DNA from: a virus | Direction: 5' to 3' (one strand) | DNA length: 64,000 nucleotides | Virus record (IMG/VR): IMGVR_UViG_3300020178_000002 | Span: 186,001 to 250,000 of that record | Notes under the pieces: model-generated | Told to the model about the DNA's origin: nothing | The model's database searches: none | The model's input: only the letters and a program-made list of their open reading frames with translations | Program-made: the position numbers and the translations under genes | Part shown: positions 33,255-41,270 of the stretch, in pieces | Position numbering within the stretch: the stretch's first letter is position 1 | Layout: the number at the start of each line of letters is the position of its first letter

Positions 33255-34242
33255 AAACCATTCTTAGGTATCTTGAAGCAACTCTGGAAGCAGTCTTTCC
33301 TTTTTCTTCTTTTTCCTTAGAGCCTTTGTTTATAACCTCAACATACTTTTTAGCTCTGTCTTTTACTTCATTCAGAGCTTTCTCCATCTCTTTTTCATAG
33401 GCTTCTTGATCAAAGACCCCATCCTTAATAAAAGAGGATAGGGCTTTTACTTCATCTTTTGATGGAACACTATAGATTCCTTTGTAAAGTTGATCGAGAA
33501 GATCTTGGCTGGTGACTTCCTTTGCAGATTTCTTTTTATACTGCTTGGCTTCAGCTTCATTTCTACTTTTAACATATTTCTCATGCTTATCTATTTTATT
33601 TAGATCTAAGAGATTCACTCCCGCTTCAAAAAGGAAAGGAATTGCATAAATACCACCTGCAATAGCCTTACCAGAAACAGACAAAGCTGCCCCAGCTAAT
33701 CCTGTCATTGCAGAAATGCCGTACCTGCCAACCTCTTTGCCGATTTCTTTAGAAGCTTCTGAAAGATGTTCCATAGCAGTAGTCTTACTTTTCATAAGGC
33801 TATCTGTCATCTTTTCTTCTTCACCTTCTTTAAGGTCTTTCTTAAAGACTTTCTTGAAGAATTGACCCATCTCTTTTTTGATCTTCTCTTGGCTTTTAGG
33901 GTCAGGGTTTGCAAAAAGGTTGAAGCCTTTTTCAAAAGCAGTTGAGGGATTGTCTATTTTAGCTGAAAGGCTTCTAGGGATTCTTTTAAGTACCTTGACC
34001 GCACCTCCAGCCATAGTGGAGTTCCAATCTTTGAGTGCCCTTGCAGCAGACTCGTCATAATTCTCCATAATCCTATCGGTGAAGAACTCTTTCTTATTAT
34101 AGTACTTTTCTTTTTTCTTCTTATAGCTCTCCAAGAACTTTTTAGCATCTTCATGCTGGGCACTATCAGGGTCAGAGGCATAAGACTCAACAGTATCTAA
34201 GTAGATTTTCTTCTTTTTATAATAGACTACCTTTTTAGCCAT
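33229..34242 (-). CDS. Lys-rich protein with C-terminal RVASRYLR tag
   Basis: A very basic N-terminal region (VVYYKKKKIYLDTVESYASD), a helical middle with a Gly/Ala-rich hydrophobic stretch (about 175-210, MTGLAGAALSVSGKAIAGGI) that could insert in a membrane, and a charged helical C-terminal third. The protein ends TASRVASRYLRMVFSGRYRL plus Tyr, the most complete form of the RVASRYLR tag in the window. A virion-internal protein is a reasonable guess. It sits six bases from the C39-peptidase gene. Confidence 0.7.
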   Translation of the reverse strand: MAKKVVYYKKKKIYLDTVESYASDPDSAQHEDAKKFLESYKKKKEKYYNKKEFFTDRIMENYDESAARALKDWNSTMAGGAVKVLKRIPRSLSAKIDNPSTAFEKGFNLFANPDPKSQEKIKKEMGQFFKKVFKKDLKEGEEEKMTDSLMKSKTTAMEHLSEASKEIGKEVGRYGISAMTGLAGAALSVSGKAIAGGIYAIPFLFEAGVNLLDLNKIDKHEKYVKSRNEAEAKQYKKKSAKEVTSQDLLDQLYKGIYSVPSKDEVKALSSFIKDGVFDQEAYEKEMEKALNEVKDRAKKYVEVINKGSKEKEEKGKTASRVASRYLRMVFSGRYRLY

Positions 34243-34247
34243 CTTAT

Positions 34248-35831
34248 TTACCTTCTCTCAAGCTCAATAATTTGTTTTGTGTTGTAGATACTTGCAGGGT
34301 AGGGGCTTAGAGAGATGTTGAAGAAGAGATAATGAGAACCATACTCTGACTCCTTCTTTAAGTCACCTGCCTCAATAGTGTAAGTGCCCTCTGAAAGAGA
34401 CCTACTTTGCATGGAGTTGTATCTTTGGATGGCACTTTGAAAAAACTTTAAGATAGTCTCCATCTTCCTTTCTTGACTGCTAGTAAAAGGAGTGCTTGAT
34501 TCTACTTCAAATCTAAATTGAACAGGGGAATCTGGGAGTGTTTTAGGTGTTTCAGATACAACATGGTTTGCGAAAGAGCTTCTTGTCTGCGTTTCCATTT
34601 TTTTAATAAGTTGTAATGGGATGGTCTTTTTAATAGAGGCTTGTTTCTCGGGACTCCTTTTCTTATGCTTAATCTTCCTAGAGCTACCTTTAGCAACATC
34701 TCTTTCTCTGTTCTGGTGTACACCTTTTCCAGAGCTGCCTACTCCATCTTCAAACATACCAGAGGTGTTAGGGTCTCTGAACTTAGGCATCTTGTTAGAA
34801 GGTTTACGCTTCTTTTTCTTTTTTTTCCCTGCAAGCCTAGACATGTTGTCTAGGTCTCTGAGGGCGAGGTCTATCATACTAAACCTACCTGTAATCGCAT
34901 GACCATCAAGTAAGTTAGCAAGCATTATAGCTTTCTCTCTCCTTGAGATGCCCTCAGGTAAAGACTCAAGAGCTAATCTAGCTTCTTCATCACCTACTGT
35001 AGTTTGAGATTGAATGCAGGGTAATACAGAAGCCATTCTTGAAGTTTGCTTAGGTAGGTGTCTGATAATCTCTGGAAATCTTGAGATTTCTTTAATGGTT
35101 CTTACAACTCTCCTACCCTCAATAAGCCTTACAGAGGGGATAGGGCTTCTTTCAAATTCGAGAGTGTAGTCTTCAATGCCAGGCACAGAGATTTTGTAAG
35201 TAGGGTTTTCATCAGTAGTTGACCATTGGTTTTCTACAATCAAGAAACCGAGGTGTCTTATGTTAGAAACTATTTCTCTAACTGCTTGAGGGAATGTTGT
35301 CCCTAAGCTAGCCATGATTTGTCTGCCATCAGGAGTAACTTCTCTGTCTATCATAAGAGCAGGTCTTCTAACTAAAAAGTTAGGCCATTTCTCAAACCAC
35401 TTGTTGTAGAAGTCATCTTCCCCAACAACTCTTACAGTTTTATCTGGGTTAGGGATATTGGGGTCTGCAACATGTACTTCATAACTTCCCTTTTCACCTG
35501 TCACATCATAAATCAGAGATGCGTGACTCCAATCACGACCCTCAGGATTCCATGCAATGAGAACAGGTCTACCTGAATCTGTCCATTCTTTAACTTGAGT
35601 GAGGGTAGCTGGTGTGGTGAGGGTAGCTCTACAACCGAAGTATTGGCAGCAGGCAAGTACTTCTTCCCACCTTGATCCTCTTAGTGCTTGAGCACCAATG
35701 ATCTCATTAACAGTTTCCTCATCACACTTTACACCTAGTGCTTGTAAAGCCATGCATGTAGAGGTTGCAACACAAGTGAACTGTGTTCTTTGTCTAATTG
35801 GCTTAACATCAGCTTTTGCTTTTCTTCTCAT
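34248..35831 (-). CDS. C39-like papain-fold cysteine peptidase fused to a structural-type region
   Basis: Residues 10-165 form a peptidase C39-like domain: catalytic Cys20 in RQRTQFTCVATSTCMALQAL, His103 in GRDWSHASLIYDV, and Asp123 in VADPNIPNPDKTVR. The next region (PDGRQIMASLGTTFPQAVRE) continues a layout I recall from large phage genomes. A Lys-rich linker (about 345-400) leads to a beta-rich C-terminal domain. KQTSRMASVLPC near residue 265 again resembles the RVAS tag. Such an enzyme could mature virion proteins or cut bacterial peptides; no substrate is shown here. Confidence 0.75.
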   Translation of the reverse strand: MRRKAKADVKPIRQRTQFTCVATSTCMALQALGVKCDEETVNEIIGAQALRGSRWEEVLACCQYFGCRATLTTPATLTQVKEWTDSGRPVLIAWNPEGRDWSHASLIYDVTGEKGSYEVHVADPNIPNPDKTVRVVGEDDFYNKWFEKWPNFLVRRPALMIDREVTPDGRQIMASLGTTFPQAVREIVSNIRHLGFLIVENQWSTTDENPTYKISVPGIEDYTLEFERSPIPSVRLIEGRRVVRTIKEISRFPEIIRHLPKQTSRMASVLPCIQSQTTVGDEEARLALESLPEGISRREKAIMLANLLDGHAITGRFSMIDLALRDLDNMSRLAGKKKKKKRKPSNKMPKFRDPNTSGMFEDGVGSSGKGVHQNRERDVAKGSSRKIKHKKRSPEKQASIKKTIPLQLIKKMETQTRSSFANHVVSETPKTLPDSPVQFRFEVESSTPFTSSQERKMETILKFFQSAIQRYNSMQSRSLSEGTYTIEAGDLKKESEYGSHYLFFNISLSPYPASIYNTKQIIELERR

Positions 35832-35882
35832 AGGTCTACTCCTTTTTTTCCAGCTAACTATAAAAGGAGTATAAATAGAAAG

Positions 35883-37139
35883 CTATCTCAGATACCTGGA
35901 CACAACTCTTTGTATAGAAGACTTTCTTCTTCTAAAGAGCCTATCCAATAAGCTACCCTCTTCTTTTTTCAACTCTTCGATTTTTGTTTTAGCAAATTCT
36001 TTAATTTCATCCACCTTAGCTGTAAGGCTTGGGTTTCTAGATTCTGAATTTTTTGACATACTATCAAGATCTATTAAGAGGTCTTTGACCTGCCTTATAG
36101 ACCTTGAACTTTTAATCTCATCTTCTCTTTTTAGAACATTGCTTGCGAACTCTACAGTTTGCTTAAAGGCTTCGACCTCTAAGAAGAAAGCTGATTCTTT
36201 TCTGATATCCTTCCCAAGTACTTTCTTCATTTCAACAATCCAAGAGTTAACAATTCTTAGAGACTCTTTTAGTTTTGAGTTAGAGATCATAGAGGGGTCT
36301 TTTTTTACTCGAAGTATAATCTTAGCAACTTTTCCTTTAATCTCAGTAACTCTGTTTCCTTTTTGCTTTTTTGCAATCTCCCTCATCTCATCAGTCATGC
36401 CCTTAACATCTCTCATTTGAAAGATTCTGTAGGGGTCTATTCCTTTAAGACCATTTACATTTCGACCTGATAAAGAAAAGGATCTAGGGAAATATGTATT
36501 TTTAAACTCAAAGCCATTAAGATTATAGTTTTTAATGTGGGCACAGAATGTACCTCCCTCAAAATAAAAACTGCCCTCTGATTGAATTCTAAGCTGGTCA
36601 CAATTAACATCACCCATTTTTGTATCTTTAAAAGTACAGTTCTTGAAGATGAGTGTGAAGCTTGAGCCTAATGTCCCGAACCTACAGCTTTTAAAGTGAC
36701 AGTTCACAAACTCAAAAGAACCACCTCTCTCCTTTAACCTCTCAGCTCTCTGGAAAGAATTTTCAAGACCCAAAGAGTGTGAAAAATAGGTATCTTCAAA
36801 TATTTCTCCACTAACTTCACCACTGTCTCTCTTTCTTTCTTTTCTCTCACTCGCATTGTCGAAATCATAGAAAATTGCTTCAAAGACAGTTGAGTTTTTT
36901 ACTTGGTCAACCCATTCCTGAGAAGACTCTTCTTCTTTGTTGTAGAAATCTTCATTGAGGTCTTCAAAATGGGTAGAAGCATCATCATAGCTGTCGAATT
37001 CAAATTTCTCTACTTCTCTAGACAGCTCTACCTTACTCCCCTTTATAATTTGATAGGTTATGACAGGTACATAATACACTATAGATTTATCATGTGAGGG
37101 ATTGCTGAAATTGAAATGCTTATGTGAATTTTTTCTCAT
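35883..37139 (-). CDS. Pentapeptide-like beta-helix protein with RVVSRYLR C-terminus
   Basis: Residues about 130-235 contain quasi-pentapeptide repeats with Phe/Cys at regular steps (FEFVNCHFKSCRFGTLGSSF, TLIFKNCTFKDTKMGDVNCD, FYFEGGTFCAHIKNY), a right-handed beta-helix pattern. The C-terminal 180 residues are helical and charged, ending SSIQRVVSRYLR, a second example of the C-terminal tag. Related beta-helix proteins lie at 39808 and 40477. Pentapeptide proteins can mimic DNA, but a particle role is equally possible given the tag. Confidence 0.7.
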   Translation of the reverse strand: MRKNSHKHFNFSNPSHDKSIVYYVPVITYQIIKGSKVELSREVEKFEFDSYDDASTHFEDLNEDFYNKEEESSQEWVDQVKNSTVFEAIFYDFDNASERKERKRDSGEVSGEIFEDTYFSHSLGLENSFQRAERLKERGGSFEFVNCHFKSCRFGTLGSSFTLIFKNCTFKDTKMGDVNCDQLRIQSEGSFYFEGGTFCAHIKNYNLNGFEFKNTYFPRSFSLSGRNVNGLKGIDPYRIFQMRDVKGMTDEMREIAKKQKGNRVTEIKGKVAKIILRVKKDPSMISNSKLKESLRIVNSWIVEMKKVLGKDIRKESAFFLEVEAFKQTVEFASNVLKREDEIKSSRSIRQVKDLLIDLDSMSKNSESRNPSLTAKVDEIKEFAKTKIEELKKEEGSLLDRLFRRRKSSIQRVVSRYLR

Positions 37140-37214
37140 AGTCCGATACTCCTTTTTTTTTGAGGGTTTTATAAATAAGGTATTAGCTTTTTATAGACTA
37201 TATATAAAATCACC

Positions 37215-37235
37215 TATATGGTCATTGACCATATA
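37215..37235. promoter_or_regulatory. Operator-like perfect inverted repeat before the AsnRS-like gene
   Basis: TATATGGTCA and TGACCATATA are perfectly complementary around a single T. It lies 24 bases before the ATG at 37259 and about 76 bases from the divergent start at 37139, the size and symmetry of a dimeric repressor site. No cognate repressor is evident. Confidence 0.5.
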
Positions 37236-37258
37236 ATCCCCACAAAGAAAGGAATTGT

Positions 37259-38074
37259 ATGTTAGATACATTCGGATACCACCACACTTTATTAAAAGCT
37301 CGAGAGTTCTTCCTATCAAAAGGACTTATCGAAGTACCTGTTCAATCAAGACTTTCTATTCTCGCTGCTTGCGAAGATCCAAAAACAGTCAGAACTTTTG
37401 AATATGATAACATTATTTGGCCTCTTCCCCAGACTGGTCAAATGTGGCTTGAGCATGAATTGTTAAAAAACCCGACACAAGTTGGGTTTTTTTGTGTCTC
37501 CACATCATACAGAAATGAGCCAAACCCTATACCAGGTCGTCATGAAAAGATCTTCCCAATGCTTGAGTTTGAAATGAAGGGTAATCAGGAAGACCTTATT
37601 CAGTTTGAAATCGACTTTGTTGAGTTTTTACTTGGTGAGAAGTCTATTGAAGTAGACTATGAGGACATGAGTGCAAAGTATGGTGTTTCTATTTTAGAGA
37701 ATGAGCATGAGGAGCAAATCTGCAAAGACCATTCTGCTTCTACTATCCTAAAAGATTTCCCTAGAAGAACCAGCCCTTTCTGGAATATGAGAAGACATGA
37801 TGGGACAAAAGAACACTACAAGAAAGTAGATGTTCTTATTGATGGTATTGAAACCATAGGTTCAGCAGAGAGAGCAGTAAGTGTTGAAGAAATGAAAGAG
37901 GACTTCTACACAATTTCTGATGGTGAATATGCAGAGCTTCTATTTGAGAAGTTTGGCAAAGAGCGTGTAGAAGCAGAACTTAATGAGTATCTATCAAACG
38001 ATTTCTTTGAGCGTTTTGGTGGTGGTATTGGCATGACCAGATTAGCTCAAGCATATAACAGAAGATTCCTCTAA
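37259..38074 (+). CDS. Class II aminoacyl-tRNA-synthetase core of AsnRS/AspRS type (asparagine synthetase-like)
   Basis: The protein is the catalytic core only. Motif 2 is STSYRNEPNPIPGRHEKIFP (Arg of the flipping loop plus acidic residues). Motif 3 is FERFGGGIGMTRL, with Arg. GSAERAVSVEEM also resembles the AsxRS family. There is no N-terminal OB-fold anticodon-binding domain, and 271 residues is far shorter than AsnRS (about 430-460). Archaeal relatives of this form make asparagine from aspartate (AS-AR type); other short paralogues adenylate amino acids for other acceptors. A metabolic or protein-modifying role is thus more likely than tRNA charging. An intrinsic-terminator-like hairpin lies inside the gene (37465), and a palindromic operator upstream. 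Confidence 0.85.
   Translation: MLDTFGYHHTLLKAREFFLSKGLIEVPVQSRLSILAACEDPKTVRTFEYDNIIWPLPQTGQMWLEHELLKNPTQVGFFCVSTSYRNEPNPIPGRHEKIFPMLEFEMKGNQEDLIQFEIDFVEFLLGEKSIEVDYEDMSAKYGVSILENEHEEQICKDHSASTILKDFPRRTSPFWNMRRHDGTKEHYKKVDVLIDGIETIGSAERAVSVEEMKEDFYTISDGEYAELLFEKFGKERVEAELNEYLSNDFFERFGGGIGMTRLAQAYNRRFL
37465..37493 (+). terminator. Intragenic terminator-like hairpin in the AsnRS-like gene
   Basis: AAAAAACCCGAC pairs with GTTGGGTTTTTT (one G-U) around ACAA, followed by more T: the shape of an intrinsic terminator about 205 bases into the coding sequence. It encodes KNPTQVGFF, a conserved stretch, so it may be a by-product of codon choice or an attenuator. Confidence 0.4.
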
Positions 38075-38146
38075 TACTTTATTTGTCCTTTTCTACTCTC
38101 TGAATCATATAAGAAATGATATATACAGAGACAAAGGATAAACTAA

Positions 38147-38899
38147 ATGGAACAGAAAATTGCTTGTGAAGCCATTGTAGAGGCAATTAAGAAAGACAAT
38201 GCTCGTAAAGGGTCGAAGAGGAAAAAAGTAGACCATTGGAAAAAGGCTGCTTGTGCTTCTTTAGAAATCAAGAAGATGGGCAATGCAAGATGGACAGCGA
38301 TCTTGGAGTATGGCTATAAGAACCAATACTTCAAAAAAGATATGTATGGAGATAAAGAGATTCTCTCTCTTGCTGATAAAGCTCCTATTCTGGACTTCTT
38401 ATCTTCTGAGAAGCCTATTGTAGAAGAACCTAAACCACCTGCTAATGAGAAAAGAGATTCTAAGGGATATAAGCCCTCAGATTATCTTTCAGGGAATATT
38501 CTCAAGACTTCTGCCACTAGACCTAAATCTATCAAAGAAAACAGCCACAGAGCAGATTACGCACCCAGAGAGGGTGATCTTATGTGGGCTATCTATCCAG
38601 ATGGAAAATTAGTCCATGTTGAAATCCAAGAGGTCAGCTTTGGGCTTCATGTAGTACCTATGAACAAAAAAGATGGTCATTGGAGCTACCTTACCTCAAA
38701 TGATGTATTTGAAGATAAAGACTCTGCAAAGAATGCCCAGAGCGAGAGAGTTATATCCAGAGACAAAAAAGGTATCTATTGGTCAAAAGACGCAATGGGT
38801 CAGGAAGAATATGCCTTGTTCAAAGAGTATGAGGAACACAGGGAAGAGTTTAAAAGATTTTTAGAAAGTAAGAGCAATGAATCTAACGAAAATAGTTAA
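38147..38899 (+). CDS. Hypothetical protein, 250 aa
   Basis: SD AAAGGA lies about seven bases before the ATG. N-terminal 90 residues: basic helical (AIKKDNARKGSKRKKVDHWK). Residues about 140-205 look like a small beta barrel (REGDLMWAIYPDGKLVHVEI) similar in style to Tudor/SH3-like modules. The C-terminus is a charged helix. No family recognised. Overlaps the next gene by 23 bases. Confidence 0.6.
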   Translation: MEQKIACEAIVEAIKKDNARKGSKRKKVDHWKKAACASLEIKKMGNARWTAILEYGYKNQYFKKDMYGDKEILSLADKAPILDFLSSEKPIVEEPKPPANEKRDSKGYKPSDYLSGNILKTSATRPKSIKENSHRADYAPREGDLMWAIYPDGKLVHVEIQEVSFGLHVVPMNKKDGHWSYLTSNDVFEDKDSAKNAQSERVISRDKKGIYWSKDAMGQEEYALFKEYEEHREEFKRFLESKSNESNENS

Positions 38900-39329
38900 T
38901 GGTAAAAGGTCTATAAAGAAACTACCTCATTGGTATTGTCTTCAAAAAAGCACTCCAGAAAGCTGGTTTGAAAGGTGGATTACTTTCACCTGCCATTTAA
39001 TGGTAGAGCTTGGGTTTAAAGTTCAAAAAGATACAGGAACTGTAAAGTTAAAAGGTATTGGATATAGTCAATACGTTATTTTTGAACACAAAGATATAGG
39101 AGAACTCTCTTTCTATTTTGAAAGGAAAAGAGTTCAAGAAGGTGGGATTATCACCATTAAAGACGTTATTAATGCAGGAGATGATTTTACCATTGAGGTA
39201 GAAATTAACACAGTCGCTAATTGTAAACTAAACCCTAATTCTTCCCCATACATGAGCAGGATAGATGTGGGAAGTTCAATGATTGAGACAATCAGAAAAT
39301 TTTGGATAGAAAAGTCAAAAAAGCAATGA
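38877..39329 (+). CDS. Tandem duplicate family protein, copy 1
   Basis: Paralogous to the next gene. Shared: IVNGKRSIKKLP, WY, KSTPExWFERW, FEHKxIG, ERKRxQxGG and a C-terminal PYMSRxDVG. The first ~45 bases of both genes are almost identical (38890-38935 versus 39339-39384), implying recent duplication or ongoing gene conversion. Protein of 150 residues, alpha/beta, not recognised. The start lies inside the previous gene; it is supported by the homologous start of copy 2. Confidence 0.65.
   Translation: MNLTKIVNGKRSIKKLPHWYCLQKSTPESWFERWITFTCHLMVELGFKVQKDTGTVKLKGIGYSQYVIFEHKDIGELSFYFERKRVQEGGIITIKDVINAGDDFTIEVEINTVANCKLNPNSSPYMSRIDVGSSMIETIRKFWIEKSKKQ
38890..38935. repeat. Near-identical DNA repeat, copy A (copy B at 39339-39384)
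   Basis: The 5' ends of the two paralogous genes share about 46 bases with only two differences (both near the 3' end of the block), far more alike than the rest of the genes. Marks a recent duplication or recombination site. Confidence 0.7.
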
Positions 39330-39769
39330 ATATAACGGAAATAGTTAATGGTAAAAGGTCTATAAAGAAACTGCCTCGTTGGTACTCCTGTAATAAAAGT
39401 ACCCCAGAAAGATGGTTTGAAAGGTGGGCTAAATTCACTGATGATTTAATGATAGAGCTTGGATTTGAATCCTTACAAGATTCAGACATTATGAAGTTTG
39501 GTAAAGGCAAGGCATGGAGCAGAGTTCTTAATTTTGAACATAAAGAAATAGGCTCAATTGAAATCACTCTTGAAAGAAAGAGGTCTCAAGATGGAGGATT
39601 GATCATCGTTAGGAACACAGCCATACCAACAGATGGTGCTGTTGAGGTAGATATTAACACAGTCCTCAAGAATCCATCTATTAACCACAACAATCCCTAT
39701 ATGAGTAGGGTAGATGTTGGAAATGCAATAATCAGCTCTATTAGACTCATCTGGCGAAAAAACCAATAA
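39326..39769 (+). CDS. Tandem duplicate family protein, copy 2
   Basis: The ATG overlaps the stop of copy 1 (ATGA), giving a start aligned with copy 1; a longer frame from 39302 is less likely. 147 residues, about half identical to copy 1 by eye, with diverged centre (DIMKFGKGKAWSRVLNFEHK). Unknown function. Conserved Trp/Arg residues (WFERW) suggest a shared fold and ligand surface. Confidence 0.65.
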   Translation: MNITEIVNGKRSIKKLPRWYSCNKSTPERWFERWAKFTDDLMIELGFESLQDSDIMKFGKGKAWSRVLNFEHKEIGSIEITLERKRSQDGGLIIVRNTAIPTDGAVEVDINTVLKNPSINHNNPYMSRVDVGNAIISSIRLIWRKNQ

Positions 39770-39807
39770 GACTATTTTAGGTGGAGTATAAATAGACTAC
39801 AAAGACC

Positions 39808-40434
39808 TTAGATCTTTGTAAGAAGAAGCCTCTCAAAGTGGAGTCTGTCTCCTCTGTTTAGTTTCTGCTCAAGCAGGTTCTTTATCTGCTTCTCAGTCAG
39901 AGCTTCTTGATTCTCTATCTTTCTTAAATTCTTTGCTTTAGAGAAGTCGCAGTTGTCGAATCGACCAGAGATAAGCCTAACACCTGTGAAGTCTGTCATC
40001 CAGAATGTAGTGTTCCTGAAAACACAACTTGCAAAGATACTGTTCTTTAGAGAGCCTTTAGAGTAATGAACACCTATGAACTGACATTGGAGAAAGTCAC
40101 AGTTAATGAAATAGTTGTCTTTAAAACGCTGGCTTATGAACTTTACTTTTTCAAAGCTCTTGCCATCAATTTTCAGTCCTATATTTTCTTCTGCTTCATA
40201 TTCTTTATTTGAGAATGAATCAGTAAGAGCTATTTCTTGTTTCTTTTCTAATTTAGACAAGGCTGCATCGAATTCTTCTTTAGTAATCTTACCTCCCATG
40301 TAGATTTTATTTAGAAATTTATACTCTCTATAAAAAACCTTATCCATTTCTTTTTCCAATTGGTTGAATGGGATTGAAGATGCTTTTTCAAGTCTGGCGA
40401 TTCTGATCTCAAGGGATTGTATTTTATCTTTCAT
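39808..40434 (-). CDS. Pentapeptide-like protein with LEIRIARLEKA tag, copy 1
   Basis: N-terminus MKDKIQSLEIRIARLEKASS is the N-terminal tag. Residues about 95-165 carry pentapeptide-like repeats (FINCDFLQCQFIGVHYSKGS; FASCVFRNTTFWMTDFTGVR; FDNCDFSKAKNL). The last 30 residues (LLEQKLNRGDRLHFERLLLT) are nearly identical to those of the next gene upstream. Beta-helix fold inferred; ligand unknown. Confidence 0.75.
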   Translation of the reverse strand: MKDKIQSLEIRIARLEKASSIPFNQLEKEMDKVFYREYKFLNKIYMGGKITKEEFDAALSKLEKKQEIALTDSFSNKEYEAEENIGLKIDGKSFEKVKFISQRFKDNYFINCDFLQCQFIGVHYSKGSLKNSIFASCVFRNTTFWMTDFTGVRLISGRFDNCDFSKAKNLRKIENQEALTEKQIKNLLEQKLNRGDRLHFERLLLTKI

Positions 40435-40476
40435 CTTGTTTCTTTCTAAGTTTAGAATACAAAAAAATATAGGGTC

Positions 40477-41127
40477 TTAGATCTTTGTAAGAAGAAGCTT
40501 CTCAAAGTGGAGTCTGTCTCCTCTACTAAGTTCCTGGTCAAGCAAATTACTTATCTGTTTATTAGATAATACGTCTTTATTTAATAGTTTTAAATTCCTT
40601 GCTTTTCTAAGGTCGCATCTCTCAAATCTGACTGATTGAAGTCTAGCACCCTTAAAGTCTGTCATGTAAGCTGTGTAGTCTTTAAAAACACAAGCTAAAA
40701 TAAAAGAATCTACGAAAGACCCTTTAGAATCGGATGTTTGATAAAAATTACATTCAGACAAAATACAGTTTAAGAAATGAGTATTCTTAAGTCGCATTCT
40801 TCTAAATGTGACCTTTTCAAGATCTGATCCCTCAAACAGATTATTTGTAAACTTGCCACCTTCAAATTCATAATTTTTGATGTCATGCTTCCCTGTCACA
40901 CCACCGATAGAGTCATCCATATTCTCAAGATAGTCATGAGAATAATATTTCGTAGAATCCAAATAGTAATCATCTTCCCTAGTCAAATCATAGAAGGTCT
41001 GCTCCTTTGGGATCTTCTTATTGTACTGTTTCCTGATTATCTTTCTTAGTTCCATTTCGTCCTTTGATGGCTTCCTGTATTTATATTCATTGAGATTATA
41101 TGGGAGTGGATATTTATTTTTTGACAT
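40477..41127 (-). CDS. Pentapeptide-like protein, copy 2
   Basis: I chose the ATG at 41127 (MSKNKYPLPYNLNEY); the frame is open to 41205, but the extra part is hydrophobic and lies in the terminator region. The central repeats are FEGSDLEKVTFRRMRLKNTH, FLNCILSECNFYQ and ARLQSVRFERCDLRKARNLK. The C-terminus LLDQELSRGDRLHFEKLLLT matches copy 1 with conservative changes. The N-terminal part is unrelated to copy 1 and lacks the LEIRIARLE tag. Part of a small beta-helix family with 35883 and 39808. Confidence 0.7.
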   Translation of the reverse strand: MSKNKYPLPYNLNEYKYRKPSKDEMELRKIIRKQYNKKIPKEQTFYDLTREDDYYLDSTKYYSHDYLENMDDSIGGVTGKHDIKNYEFEGGKFTNNLFEGSDLEKVTFRRMRLKNTHFLNCILSECNFYQTSDSKGSFVDSFILACVFKDYTAYMTDFKGARLQSVRFERCDLRKARNLKLLNKDVLSNKQISNLLDQELSRGDRLHFEKLLLTKI

Positions 41128-41183
41128 TTCTATCTCTTTCTTTAAGTTGGTTTTGTCTACATAGAGTGTGTGTATATAAATAA

Positions 41184-41227
41184 TAAAAAAAAGGGCTGAC
41201 CCCAAACAAATGGAAGCCAGCCCTTAG
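41184..41227 (-). terminator. Terminator of the SSB-like gene
   Basis: Leftward RNA forms AAGGGCTG...CAGCCCTT followed by a run of U (A7 on the plus strand at 41184-41190). It is 40 bases past the stop at 41271. A second small hairpin (GTAGG...CCTAC) lies between the stop and this terminator. Confidence 0.8.
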
Positions 41228-41270
41228 AGCGTAGGCGAAACACCTACTTGACGAAACCAGAGTTTATAGC

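Noticed and set aside
37259-38074. True tRNA synthetase
   Set aside because: No anticodon-binding domain and only 271 residues; a synthetase-derived enzyme is more likely.
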